Numbered from the stretch's first letter, positions 8,880 to 18,658 are shown. The stretch is DNA of 64,000 nucleotides from Streptomyces sp. NBC_01353 (GCF_036237275.1 NZ_CP108352.1:4030001-4094000), one strand, 5' to 3'. The notes: generated by a model from the sequence alone, not told the origin. Program-made: numbers and translations.

Positions 8880-9788
8880 AGAAGTACACCGGTTTCAGTG
8901 AGAAGTCCGCAGCAAGAAGGAGCGCGGCGCATATGCGCGACGCGCGACAGATCAGCTCTCGGGGGGTCTCACAGGGTGTACAACGGCACGTCCTTGCCTA
9001 GACGACTCGGTTCGGCAGCACGGTACTGGCGCACAGCGGCGCCACTCCACCGGTTTAAGTTCCGCTGGGGCGGCGCCCCCCGCTCGCCCCACTCCGTTGT
9101 GGGCATTCGTTCCGCTGGGGCGGTGGGGGTCCCCCCCGGCCCCGCGGAACGCCTGCCCACAACCTGTGGACACGGCCGGGGTCGAGCGGGGCCGGCGATG
9201 CCCGGCCAATCGGCGTCGTGGGAGCCGGACCAACGGCTGGTGTCCCTAACTCTCCACTACTCGCGGTAACTTCCCCGATTAGGACCCCTTGGGGCCCACC
9301 GAAGGCGAGTTGTGCAGACTTAGGGCCCCTCACACTGGCGGACTCACCCCACCACCCACCGGCACCAGCGGGGCATGAGTCCCGGCCGACCGACGGCGGT
9401 CACACGCTGAGCGCCGCCGAGCCGCCCCATTCAACTGCCGCGCACCACCACCCACTACACCCGCAGGCGCCGATCCCCGCCCAAGTCCGAGGGAGTTGTC
9501 GCGTGGCCACGCCCCCCGGCCGCCCTCCGAGTGTGAAAAGGCGACCGGAGGCGGTGGGTCAAGGGTGAAGCGCAGCGCAATCGGCGAAGCCGACGCGACG
9601 CAGGAGCGCCCTTGACCCACCGCCTCCGGTCGCCACACCCGGAACGAGGGCGGCCGCACCAGAAGCCCACAGGGGCGTCCACGCCAGGCGGCTCAGAGAC
9701 CCGAAGCCACCCACCCCCGCCCAGGCCGACGCCCCCTCAGAAACGCCCGACCGTTCACCCACCTGAACACCAATCACATACACAACCC
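8880..9788. other. Long intergenic region rich in repeats, no convincing gene
   Basis: About 0.9 kb between divergently transcribed genes. Reading frames here are low-complexity and lack ribosome sites. Direct repeats of TTCCGCTGGGGCGG occur near 9058 and 9108, each followed by a G/C run, with CCACAAC/GTTGTGGG words nearby that resemble dispersed Streptomyces intergenic repeats. The long inverted repeat at 9540-9634 is listed separately. Confidence 0.5.
9540..9634. repeat. 26-bp perfect inverted repeat with 43-nt loop
   Basis: The left arm 9540-9565 (GGCGACCGGAGGCGGTGGGT plus CAAGGG) is exactly complementary to the right arm 9609-9634. The loop holds a smaller hairpin, TCGGC-GAA-GCCGA. No open reading frame explains it. 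It could be a MITE-like element, a structured RNA, or a strong terminator far from any stop codon. Confidence 0.7.
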
Positions 9789-9818
9789 TTGACGCCCTCG
9801 CAGCCGCACCCCTAGCTT
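9789..9818 (+). promoter_or_regulatory. Sigma-70-type promoter of the pectate lyase gene
   Basis: TTGACG at 9789-9794 and TAGCTT at 9813-9818, separated by 18 nt, 62 nt before the start codon. This is a good match to the vegetative promoter. Confidence 0.6.
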
Positions 9819-9822
9819 CCGG

Positions 9823-9836
9823 GGAAAGCGCTTTCC
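9823..9836. promoter_or_regulatory. LacI-type operator palindrome
   Basis: GGAAAGCGCTTTCC, a perfect 14-bp palindrome centred on GCGC, resembles operators of LacI/GalR-family sugar repressors. It starts 5 bp after the -10 box, overlapping the expected transcription start, where a repressor would block initiation. Confidence 0.65.
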
Positions 9837-9879
9837 AGTCCAGTCCCGGAACGCCATCACTCCCACCCCGGAGCCCCCC

Positions 9880-11502
9880 ATGCATCTGCGACCCGTCACC
9901 CCCACCGCCCGTTTAGCCACCACCCTCCTCGCCCTCGCCCTCACCCCCACCACCCTCACCGCCCTCGCCCTCGCCCTCACCGTCACCACCCCCACCCCCG
10001 CCCACGCCGCGTCCGCCCTCCACGAGGCCGAGGCCTCCCCCGCCGTCTGCACCGGGACCGTCGACTCCGACTGGGGCGGCTTCACCGGCAGTGGCTTCTG
10101 CAACGGCACCAACGCCGTCGGCGCCGCCTCCCAGTTCACGGTGAACGCCCCCGCCGCCGGAACCGCCACCCTGGCCGTCCGGTTCGCCAACGGCACCACC
10201 ACCGCCCGCCCCGCCGGCCTCGTCGTCAACGGATCCACCGTCCAGACCCCCGCGTTCGAGGCCACCGGCGCCTGGTCCACCTGGTCGACCACGACCCTGA
10301 CCGTCACCCTGAACGCCGGCAGCAACACCATCCGGCTCTCCCCCACCACCGCCGCCGGCCTCCCCAACATCGACTCCCTGAACGTCACGACGGCCGACGG
10401 TCCCCCGCCGACCGGCAGTGCGCTGTACGTCGCCCCGAACGGCACGGACAGCGCGTCCGGCACGCAGTCCGACCCGACGACGCTCACCTCCGCGATCAGC
10501 CGCGTCGGCGCCGGCGGGACGATCTACCTCCGCGGCGGCACGTACCGTCACTCCACGACGATCACCGTCCCCCCGACCAACAACGGCACCGCCGCCGCCC
10601 GTAAGACGCTCTCCGCCTACCCGGGCGAGACCCCGGTGCTGGACTTCTCCGCCATGGCCGAGGACCCGGCCAACCGCGGCCTCGCCCTCAACGGCTCGTA
10701 CTGGCACGTCAACGGCATCGTCGTCGAACGAGCCGGCGACAACGGGATCCTCGTCGGCGGCAGCAACAACGTCATCGAGCGCACGGTCACCCGCTTCAAC
10801 CGCGACACCGGACTGCAGCTCTCGCGGATCGCCTCCTCCACCCCCCGCGAGCAGTGGCCGTCCAACAATCTGATCCTGAGCGCCGAGTCGCACGACAACG
10901 CCGACTCCGACGGCGAGGACGCCGACGGCTTCGCCGCGAAGCTCACCGTCGGCTCGGGGAACGTCTTCCGCTACGCCGTGTCCCACCACAACATCGACGA
11001 CGGCTGGGACCTGTACACCAAGACGGACACCGGCCCCATCGGCCCGGTGACCATCGAGGACTCCCTCGCGTACGACAACGGCACCCTCAGCGACGGCTCC
11101 CAGGCAGGCAACGGCGACCGCAACGGCTACAAGCTCGGCGGCGAGGACATCGAGGTCGACCACGTCGTCCGGCGCAGCATCGCCTTCCACAACGGCAAGC
11201 ACGGGTTCACGTACAACAGCAACCCGGGCACGATCACGATGTCGAACAACATCAGCATCGACAACGCCGAGCGCAACTACACCTTCGACGCCGGCACTTC
11301 GGTGTTCCGGAGCAACACCTCCTGCCGCTCCACCACCACCGGGACGAACGACCGGACCATCGGTGACGTCGACGGCTCGAACCAGTTCTGGTCCGGCTCG
11401 AACGGCTCCCGCTGCTCCTCGTACGCAGGCGCCCTGAGCTGGTCCTACGCTGCCGACGGCCGCCTCACCGTGTCCTTCGGCGGCCGACCGGTCACCTGGT
11501 GA
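9880..11502 (+). CDS. Secreted pectate lyase, polysaccharide lyase family 9, with N-terminal carbohydrate-binding domain
   Basis: 540 aa. The signal peptide ends near AHAASA; residues about 45-170 form a CBM6/35-like beta-sandwich (HEAEASPAVCTGTVDSDWGG ... NTIRLSP ... NIDSLNVT); after a short linker, residues 185-540 form a parallel beta-helix. The PL9 landmarks are present: DADGFAAKLT, whose Lys is the likely base, and HHNIDDGWDLYTK, with the calcium-binding Asp residues. It cleaves polygalacturonate outside the cell. Codon 12 is TTA (9913), so full translation should need the bldA tRNA. A promoter and LacI-type operator lie directly upstream. Confidence 0.88.
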   Translation: MHLRPVTPTARLATTLLALALTPTTLTALALALTVTTPTPAHAASALHEAEASPAVCTGTVDSDWGGFTGSGFCNGTNAVGAASQFTVNAPAAGTATLAVRFANGTTTARPAGLVVNGSTVQTPAFEATGAWSTWSTTTLTVTLNAGSNTIRLSPTTAAGLPNIDSLNVTTADGPPPTGSALYVAPNGTDSASGTQSDPTTLTSAISRVGAGGTIYLRGGTYRHSTTITVPPTNNGTAAARKTLSAYPGETPVLDFSAMAEDPANRGLALNGSYWHVNGIVVERAGDNGILVGGSNNVIERTVTRFNRDTGLQLSRIASSTPREQWPSNNLILSAESHDNADSDGEDADGFAAKLTVGSGNVFRYAVSHHNIDDGWDLYTKTDTGPIGPVTIEDSLAYDNGTLSDGSQAGNGDRNGYKLGGEDIEVDHVVRRSIAFHNGKHGFTYNSNPGTITMSNNISIDNAERNYTFDAGTSVFRSNTSCRSTTTGTNDRTIGDVDGSNQFWSGSNGSRCSSYAGALSWSYAADGRLTVSFGGRPVTW

Positions 11503-11509
11503 CCAGCGT

Positions 11510-11540
11510 GGTCACGGTGACCACCGCGACCACCGTGACC
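11510..11540 (+). terminator. Hairpin after the pectate lyase gene
   Basis: GGTCACGGTG (11510-11519) pairs with CACCGTGACC (11531-11540), 7 nt beyond the stop codon. Confidence 0.5.
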
Positions 11541-11610
11541 ACCCCGGCGGGCGACCGACCGCGTACGCCAGAAGCCGCCGACGGTAGGCGGCCGACGGTA
11601 GGGCGGCCTG

Positions 11611-11760
11611 CAGTTCGTCAGCCAGACGGCGCTGCACCCGCCTACCCGCAGTTCATCAGCCAAGCGGCCGCTGCACCCGCCTGCCCGCAGTTCATCAACC
11701 AGACGGCGCTGCACCCGCCTACCCGCAGTTCATCAACCAGGCGGCCGCTGCACCCGCCCG
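11611..11760. repeat. Four tandem 38/39-bp repeats reaching the GNAT stop codon
   Basis: Units begin CAGTTCATCA at 11611, 11649, 11688 and 11726 and alternate between two versions (ACGGCGCTGCACCCG and GCGGCCGCTGCACCCG), making a 77-bp higher-order pair. The last unit contains the final codons and stop of the minus-strand acetyltransferase gene (11733), so the array is a serial copy of that gene end. Confidence 0.85.
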
Positions 11761-12278
11761 TACATCACCATGTCCCGCCGTTCCCCGCCCACTTCCTGCC
11801 AGGACCGCAGCACCCCCTCCCGTACGTACCCTGCCCGTTCCGCCGTCCTGATCGAGGCCTCGTTCCAGGGCTCCACGAGCAACTGAAGGCGCGGGATGCC
11901 CAGTTCGCCGAACGCCCATTCGGTCACCGCCGTCAGCGCCGCCCCGGCCGCGCCCTCACCGCGGCAGGACGGGGCGATCCAGTAGCCGAGGGTCGCGCGG
12001 CCCTCGGGGAGTTCGCGGAGCCAGAGGCCGATCATGCCCACGGCCCGCGCGTCACGGCGGCGGACGATGACGAAGGGGTAGCCGCCGGCGTTCTCTGCGC
12101 GGGCCCACTGGCGCCGGACGAACGCCTCGCCCTCCGTGTCCGAGTACACCGGCGGGACGGTCGTGATCAGCGGGATGTACGGGTCCGTCGACGCCTCCTC
12201 CAGGAGGGGCAGGTCGGCCCGCTCCCAGCGGCGCAGCTCGAAGGCCCCGGCCGCCAGCCGGGGAACGATGAGGCTCAC
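11733..12278 (-). CDS. GNAT-family N-acetyltransferase (RimJ/RimL-like)
   Basis: 181 aa from GTG at 12278, which overlaps the ATGTGA end of the upstream SRPBCC gene, so the two are translationally coupled. The fold is GNAT: FELRRWERADLPLLEEA at the start, GYWIAPSCRGEGAAGAALTA (acetyl-CoA loop, R/Q-x-x-G-x-A type), and VEPWNEASIRTAERAGYVREG near the end. These match the RimJ/RimL subgroup that acetylates protein N-termini or small amines. The substrate is not predictable. The 3' end lies inside a tandem repeat array. Confidence 0.85.
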   Translation of the reverse strand: MSLIVPRLAAGAFELRRWERADLPLLEEASTDPYIPLITTVPPVYSDTEGEAFVRRQWARAENAGGYPFVIVRRRDARAVGMIGLWLRELPEGRATLGYWIAPSCRGEGAAGAALTAVTEWAFGELGIPRLQLLVEPWNEASIRTAERAGYVREGVLRSWQEVGGERRDMVMYGRVQRPPG

Positions 12279-12742
12279 ATCGTCCGAAGGTACGCGGCCA
12301 GGCGGTCGTACTCCTCTTTCACCCCGTCCTCCATTCCGGTGGCCAGCGCCTGGTCCCGGATCTCCGTGGACGGCCAGAGCGACGTGCTCGTGAGGGCCGT
12401 GCCGCCGTCCGGGGTGTCGTCGAAGGTGAGGGTCACGTGCACGGGCGGGCCGGGCATGAGCTCGAAGTTCTCCGTGTAGACGAGGCGCTCGTGCGGGACG
12501 ATCTCCTCGTACGTCCCCGAGAAGACGATCTCCTGGCCGTCCGGCGCCTGCTGTCCCCAGCGCCAGGCTCCGCCGACCCGGAGATCGACGTCGACGACCG
12601 TCGTGGTCAGCGCGGCGATCCCGTACCACTGGCGGACGTGCTCGGACTTCGTCCACGCCTCCCAGACGCGGGTGGGCGGGGCCTCGAAGGTGCGGGTGAT
12701 GACCAGCTCGCGGTCGGTGGGTGTCGTCAGCAGCGTGATCAT
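12275..12742 (-). CDS. SRPBCC/AHSA1-family protein
   Basis: 155 aa from ATG at 12742, chosen because GGGAG is 7 nt upstream; the frame is open further upstream without a ribosome site. Typical AHSA1 pattern: ITRTFEAPPTRVWEAWTK, WYG, VDLRVGGAWRW, YEEIVPHERLVYTENFE and a terminal VKEEYDRLAAYL helix. The fold is a hydrophobic-ligand pocket or an Aha1-like domain; the ligand is unknown. The acetyltransferase follows with a 4-nt overlap. Confidence 0.85.
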   Translation of the reverse strand: MITLLTTPTDRELVITRTFEAPPTRVWEAWTKSEHVRQWYGIAALTTTVVDVDLRVGGAWRWGQQAPDGQEIVFSGTYEEIVPHERLVYTENFELMPGPPVHVTLTFDDTPDGGTALTSTSLWPSTEIRDQALATGMEDGVKEEYDRLAAYLRTM

Positions 12743-12816
12743 GGAACGCTCCCGCCGTGGGGGATCCGGCCGTGCGGGACCCGTCAGGGGTCCTCCCACC
12801 AGCATCACCCCGAACG

Positions 12817-12984
12817 CCTGAGGGCGGCACCCTCAAACAGCCCGAGGGCGGCACCGCCAAACAGCCCGAGGGCAGCACCGCCAAACAGCCCGAGGGCAGC
12901 ACCCCCAAACAACCCGAGGGCAGCACCCCCAAACAACCCGAGGGCAGCACCCCCAAACAGCCCGAGGGCGGTACCCCCAGCAGG
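12817..12984. repeat. 24-bp tandem repeat array, about seven copies
   Basis: Units of exactly 24 bp (consensus CCCGAGGGCAGCACCCCCAA plus ACAG) start at 12817, 12841, 12865, 12889, 12913, 12937 and 12961. The last, partial unit is also the left arm of the groEL terminator hairpin, suggesting the array grew by duplicating a terminator arm. The 24-bp period keeps all frames open, so both strands show artificial octapeptide-repeat frames with no ribosome site. Confidence 0.9.
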
Positions 12985-12999
12985 GAGTACCGCCCTCGG
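12962..12999 (-). terminator. groEL terminator hairpin
   Basis: A 13-bp perfect stem, CCGAGGGCGGTAC (12962-12974) with 12987-12999, and a 12-nt loop, 35 nt after the groEL stop. Confidence 0.8.
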
Positions 13000-13033
13000 T
13001 CGCGTACAGCGAGGAACTACCGATCCAGAAGGA

Positions 13034-14878
<1,845 letters not shown>

Positions 14879-14947
14879 TCACCCGTACCCGCCCGTCACG
14901 CGTACCCGCCCGTACCCGCACGCGCCCGCACCCTCCCCCGCACGCGC

Positions 14948-14983
14948 GAGGGGTCCGCATCCTGGTCAGGATGCGGACCCCTC
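14948..14983 (-). terminator. Terminator of the cold-shock gene
   Basis: A perfect 16-bp stem (GAGGGGTCCGCATCCT at 14948-14963 with 14968-14983) closed by a GGTC tetraloop, about 50 nt after the cold-shock gene stop. Confidence 0.85.
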
Positions 14984-15031
14984 GACGTAGAGAACGCGTG
15001 AGTGCGTACGTGGTGGCCGATCGCGCCGTGC

Positions 15032-15235
15032 TCAGACGGCGAGCTTGACCATGTCCGCCTGCGGACCCTTCTGGCCCTGCGAGATCTCGAACTCGACCCG
15101 CTGACCTTCTTCAAGGGTGCGGTAACCGTCCATCTGGATCGCGCTGTAGTGGACGAATACATCCGCACCACCGTCGACCGCGATGAAGCCGTAGCCCTTC
15201 TCCGCGTTGAACCACTTGACGGTGCCCTGAGCCAT
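15032..15235 (-). CDS. Cold-shock domain protein (CspA family)
   Basis: 67 aa, the full length of a single cold-shock domain. It binds single-stranded RNA/DNA through RNP1 (KGYGFIAV) and RNP2 (VFVHYSAI), both intact; the start [17 protein letters not shown] is typical of actinobacterial Csps. Acts as an RNA chaperone in the cytoplasm. The gene has its own putative promoter about 90 nt upstream and a very strong terminator, so it is likely an abundant monocistronic message. Confidence 0.95.
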   Translation of the reverse strand: MAQGTVKWFNAEKGYGFIAVDGGADVFVHYSAIQMDGYRTLEEGQRVEFEISQGQKGPQADMVKLAV

Positions 15236-15324
15236 GCCTAACTCCCCTATTACTGGCCCTTGCGCGGGACCGCACTTCGCGGACCCGGGTCAGACCCTGC
15301 GCCGGAACGCGTCGACCGCGGCTG

Positions 15325-15352
15325 AATGTATCTGTCCAACTGCCCTCTGCAA
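15325..15352 (-). promoter_or_regulatory. Putative promoter of the cold-shock gene
   Basis: On the minus strand, TTGCAG (15352-15347) and TACATT (15330-15325) are 16 nt apart, predicting a leader of roughly 80 nt. The rest of 15353-15576 shows no gene; it is unusually A-rich for this genome (AAGGAGAATTAAGGAGAATT near 15388), which may reflect an upstream activating or untranslated region. Confidence 0.4.
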
Positions 15353-15576
15353 CAGGTCAATCGGACGAGAAATCTGGGCACGACGGAAAGGAGAATTAAG
15401 GAGAATTCACTGAATCCCGGGGCAAGTCGGGCCCGTCAAAGTGCGCAGAAGGTACACAACACTCGAACACTTTGGCTGCTTCTTGTCGGGCGCGGACGCA
15501 TTCTCATATGCGTCTGGCACAAGCAGCGAAGGGAAGTCGGGGGGACTTCCCCAACTCTACCCCGCTTAACCATGCA

Positions 15577-15615
15577 GAATTGCCCCCTCCGCTTCTCGGG
15601 CGGAGGGGGCAATTC
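15577..15615 (-). terminator. Terminator after thrC-moaD-like transcription unit
   Basis: A perfect 16-bp stem GAATTGCCCCCTCCGC (15577-15592) with 15600-15615 and a 7-nt loop, 69 nt after the stop of the MoaD-like gene. Confidence 0.85.
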
Positions 15616-15683
15616 AGGTGACCGTGGGTAACTCGGGTGACCGTGGGTACTCAGGGGCCCTGTGTACGAGGCCGTCCCGGGGC

Positions 15684-15962
15684 TCAGCAGCCGCCGGCGA
15701 CCGCCGGGATGATCGAGACGCCGGCGCCGTCCGGCGTCGCCGTCTCCAGGCCCTGCTCGAAACGGACGTCGTCGTCGTTGACGTACACGTTCACGAACCG
15801 GCGCAGTTTGCCCTGGTCGTCCAGGACGCGGGCGGCGATGCCCGTGTGGTTCTTCTCCAGGTCGGCGATGACCTCCGAGAGCGTCGCGCCCTCGGCGGCG
15901 ACCTCGGCCTGGCCGCCGGTGTACGTGCGGAGGATGGTGGGGATGCGGACCTTGACGCTCAT
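15684..15962 (-). CDS. MoaD/ThiS-family sulfur carrier protein ending GGC
   Basis: 92 aa from ATG at 15962. A beta-grasp ubiquitin-like protein: VKVRIPTILRTYTGG at the N-terminus, a central EVIADLEKNHTGIAARV helix, and a C-terminus SIIPAVAGGC. Carriers of this family transfer sulfur as a thiocarboxylate on a C-terminal Gly-Gly. Here one Cys follows the GG, so a protease would have to remove it before activation, as known for some CysO/QbsE-like carriers. It lies 92 nt downstream of thrC on the same strand and probably shares its transcript. The pathway it serves is uncertain (cysteine, molybdopterin or another sulfur route). Confidence 0.85.
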   Translation of the reverse strand: MSVKVRIPTILRTYTGGQAEVAAEGATLSEVIADLEKNHTGIAARVLDDQGKLRRFVNVYVNDDDVRFEQGLETATPDGAGVSIIPAVAGGC

Positions 15963-16054
15963 GGGTGGTTCACCTTCGGGGCTTCGGGGCGGGGACGGAT
16001 TGATGGGGGCCGATGGGGCACCGGGCCGCCCCGGCACCCCCTCGGTCGCGGGCG

Positions 16055-17344
16055 TCAGCCCGCCAGGCCGGCTTCGCGGAACGCGTCCAGGCTCGGGCGG
16101 ATCGTGGCGGTCGCCTGCGAGGTATCGGCCACCGCGTCCAGGGTCTTGAGGCCGTCACCGGTGTTGAGCACGACCGTGGTGAGCGTCGGGTCGAGAAGAC
16201 CGGCCTCGATCAGCTTCTTCGTCACGCCGACGGTCACGCCGCCCGCCGTCTCGGCGAAGATGCCCTCGGTCCGGGCCAGGATCTTGATCGCCTCGACGAC
16301 CTGCTCGTCGTTGACGTCCTCCACCGCACCGCCCGTGCGGCGCGCGATGTCCAGGACGTACGGGCCGTCGGCCGGGTTGCCGATGGCGAGCGACTTGGCG
16401 ATGGTGTTCGGCTTCTGGGGCCGTACGACGTCGTGGCCGGCCTTGAAGGCCGTCGACACCGGGGAGCAGCCCTCGGCCTGCGCGCCGAAGATCTTGTACG
16501 GCTTGTCCTCGACGAGACCGAGCTTGATGAGCTCCTGCAGACCCTTGTCGATCTTGGTGAGCTGCGAGCCCGAGGCGATCGGGATGACGAGCTGGTCGGG
16601 CAGCTGCCAGCCGAGCTGCTCGCAGATCTCGTACGCGAGCGTCTTGGAACCCTCGCCGTAGTACGGGCGCAGGTTGACGTTGACGAAGCCCCAGCCCTCG
16701 CCCAGCGGGTCGCCGATGAGCTCGGAGCAGAAGCGGTTGACGTCGTCGTAGTTGCCCTCGATGCCGACGAGTTCACCGCCGTAGACGGCGGCCATGACGA
16801 CCTTGCCCTGCTCCAGGTCGTGCGGGATGAAGACGCAGGAGCGGAAACCGGCACGGGCGGCGGCGGCGCCGACGGCGCCGGCCAGGTTGCCGGTGGAGGA
16901 GCAGGACAGGGTGGTGAAGCCGAAGGCGCGGGCGGCCTCGAGGGCCTGGGCGACGACGCGGTCCTTGAAGGAGTGCGTCGGGTTGCCGGAGTCGTCCTTG
17001 ACGTAGAGCTTGCCCGGCTCGACGCCCAGCTCGCGGGCGAGGTTGTCGGCCTGGACGAGCTGGGTCCAGCCCGGGTTCAGGTTCGGCTTCTCGGCGACGT
17101 CGGCGGGGACGGGCAGCAGCGGGGCGTAGCGCCAGATGTTGGCGGGGCCGGCCTCGATCTGCTTGCGCAGGGCCTCCGGGTCGCCGAGGGGCAGGTCGTA
17201 GGCGACTTCGAGCGGGCCGAAACAGAGCTCGCAGGCGAAGATGGGACCGAGGGGGAACTTCTCACCGCATTCACGACAGGAGAGTCCGGAAGCCGGACCG
17301 AGGTCAACCGTCGAAGTGGTGGTGGAAACAGTCTGTACAGCCAT
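16055..17344 (-). CDS. thrC: Threonine synthase
   Basis: 429 aa from ATG at 17344 (MAVQTVSTTTSTVDLGPASG). An earlier in-frame ATG at 17392 lies inside the riboswitch and is rejected. It converts O-phosphohomoserine to threonine with PLP. The N-terminus has a zinc-ribbon (CRECGEKFPLGPIFACELC); the PLP lysine is in NPTHSFKDRVV; the phosphate-binding loop is CSSTGNLAGAVGAAA. Expression appears to be controlled by a SAM riboswitch in the leader, which makes metabolic sense because O-phosphohomoserine is the branch point between threonine and methionine. The MoaD-like gene follows. Confidence 0.95.
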   Translation of the reverse strand: MAVQTVSTTTSTVDLGPASGLSCRECGEKFPLGPIFACELCFGPLEVAYDLPLGDPEALRKQIEAGPANIWRYAPLLPVPADVAEKPNLNPGWTQLVQADNLARELGVEPGKLYVKDDSGNPTHSFKDRVVAQALEAARAFGFTTLSCSSTGNLAGAVGAAAARAGFRSCVFIPHDLEQGKVVMAAVYGGELVGIEGNYDDVNRFCSELIGDPLGEGWGFVNVNLRPYYGEGSKTLAYEICEQLGWQLPDQLVIPIASGSQLTKIDKGLQELIKLGLVEDKPYKIFGAQAEGCSPVSTAFKAGHDVVRPQKPNTIAKSLAIGNPADGPYVLDIARRTGGAVEDVNDEQVVEAIKILARTEGIFAETAGGVTVGVTKKLIEAGLLDPTLTTVVLNTGDGLKTLDAVADTSQATATIRPSLDAFREAGLAG

Positions 17345-17363
17345 GGAGGCGAGGCCCTTTCTC

Positions 17364-17516
17364 CTCATCTTTCCCATGACGAACGTCGCCATGAGACGGA
17401 TTTGGCACCTTCCCTAGCCGGGAGCCTCGCGGGCGCAGTACGACGACTGCGGACGAGACCGGCTGGAGGGTTGCCGGGGCTTCAACGGGCCGTTTCCCTC
17501 TGCCCCTCTGGATGAG
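17364..17516 (-). ncRNA. SAM-I (S-box) riboswitch in the thrC leader
   Basis: Read on the minus strand from 17516: CTCATCCAGAGGGGCAGAGG, GAAACGGCCCGTTGAAGCCC, CGGCAACCCTCC, then a variable P3 arm (AGCCGG ... CCGGCT), and AGGTGCCAAATCC. These are the conserved S-box core elements in correct order. P1 is closed by CTCATC (17516-17511) and GATGAG (17369-17364). The 3' strand of P1 runs directly into the purine-rich GAGGAGAAAGGG before the ATG at 17344, so SAM binding should hide the ribosome site (translational control, inferred). Confidence 0.9.
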
Positions 17517-17627
17517 CGGTATTCGGTTGTAGGACGCGGGCGGCACCCCGACATGCATCGGGCGTCCGCGTTGTTCAAGACTGTAACCGAAGGCATGGAC
17601 GGCTGAGATGGTCGTCCGAACCGCGAG

Positions 17628-18620
17628 ATGGAGATCACGTTGCTGGATGAAGTGGAGCGCTGGCTGGACCGGCGGTCCTGGTCCGTGGCAGACCGTCCGT
17701 TGGAGCAGCTGCTGGCCGCCAAGCGGGGGACGGCGGTCAGCGTGGTGCTGCCGGCGCTCGACGAGGAGGCGACGGTCGGCGACATCGTCTCCGTGATCCG
17801 CCGGGAGCTGATGTCCGAGGCGGTGCCGCTGGTCGACGAGCTCGTGGTGATCGACTCCGGCTCCACGGACCGTACGGCCGAGGTCGCGGCGGCGGCCGGG
17901 GCGCGGGTGGTGGCGCGTGACGAGATCCTGCCGCGGATACCGGCCGTGCCAGGCAAGGGCGAGGTGCTGTGGCGGTCACTGATGGTGACCAGCGGTGACA
18001 TCGTCTGCTTCGTCGACGCGGATCTGCGGGACTTCTCCGCGGACTTCGTCACCGGCATCGTCGGCCCGCTTCTCACCGAGCCGGACGTCGACTTCGTGAA
18101 GGCGATGTACGACCGCCCGCTGGGCACCGGGTTCGATCCGCTCGCCTCCGGCAGGACGCCAGGTCAGGGCGGGCGGGTGACGGAGCTGGTGGCCCGGCCG
18201 CTACTGAATCTGCACTGGCCGCAGCTGGCCGGCTTCGTCCAGCCGCTGGGCGGCGAGTACGCGGTGCGGCGCTCGCTGCTCGAGCGGCTGCCCTTCCCCG
18301 TCGGTTACGGAGTGGAGCTGGGGCTGCTCGTCGACGCGCTGCACACGGTCGGCCTCGACGCCCTCGCGCAGGTCGACGTCGGGGTCCGTAAGCACCGCCA
18401 CCAGGACGAGCAGGCGCTCGGCCGGATGGCGGCGGCGATCTACCGGACCGCGCAGCTGCGGCTGTCCCGCGGGCATCTGGTGCGGCCGCTGTTGACGCAG
18501 TTCGAGCGGGACGAGACGGGCGAGGGGAAGGGCTTCACGCCGCGGACGTACGCCGTGGACACGGAGGAGCGACCGCCGATGGTCGACATCACGGAGTACG
18601 CGCGCCGCCGCGTGGCGTAA
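17628..18620 (+). CDS. gpgS: Glucosyl-3-phosphoglycerate synthase
   Basis: 330 aa, from ATG at 17628. A family GT81/GT2 enzyme that joins glucose from a nucleotide sugar to 3-phosphoglycerate, the first step to glucosylglycerate. Seen: VSVVLPALDEEATVGDIVS, DELVVIDSGSTDRT, the metal-binding VDADLRDF, and LGGEYAVRRSLLE with KHRHQDEQALGRMA near the C-terminus. Divergent from thrC. With otsA and otsB nearby it forms a compatible-solute neighbourhood. Confidence 0.9.
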   Translation: MEITLLDEVERWLDRRSWSVADRPLEQLLAAKRGTAVSVVLPALDEEATVGDIVSVIRRELMSEAVPLVDELVVIDSGSTDRTAEVAAAAGARVVARDEILPRIPAVPGKGEVLWRSLMVTSGDIVCFVDADLRDFSADFVTGIVGPLLTEPDVDFVKAMYDRPLGTGFDPLASGRTPGQGGRVTELVARPLLNLHWPQLAGFVQPLGGEYAVRRSLLERLPFPVGYGVELGLLVDALHTVGLDALAQVDVGVRKHRHQDEQALGRMAAAIYRTAQLRLSRGHLVRPLLTQFERDETGEGKGFTPRTYAVDTEERPPMVDITEYARRRVA

Positions 18621-18658
18621 CACCGAATGATGATGCTTTTTAACTAAATTTCCGTTTC

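Noticed and set aside
8933-9001. 22-codon ORF with AGAAGGAG upstream
   Set aside because: Very short, arginine-rich, and no sign of a regulated gene after it; chance is as likely.
12817-12984. CRISPR array
   Set aside because: The repeats are contiguous 24-mers without unique spacers, and no cas genes are present. No other CRISPR-like array was seen in the window.
17345-17392. Upstream ATG for thrC (MATFVMGKMRRK)
   Set aside because: It lies inside the SAM aptamer; the ATG at 17344 has the correct distance from the riboswitch-linked ribosome site.
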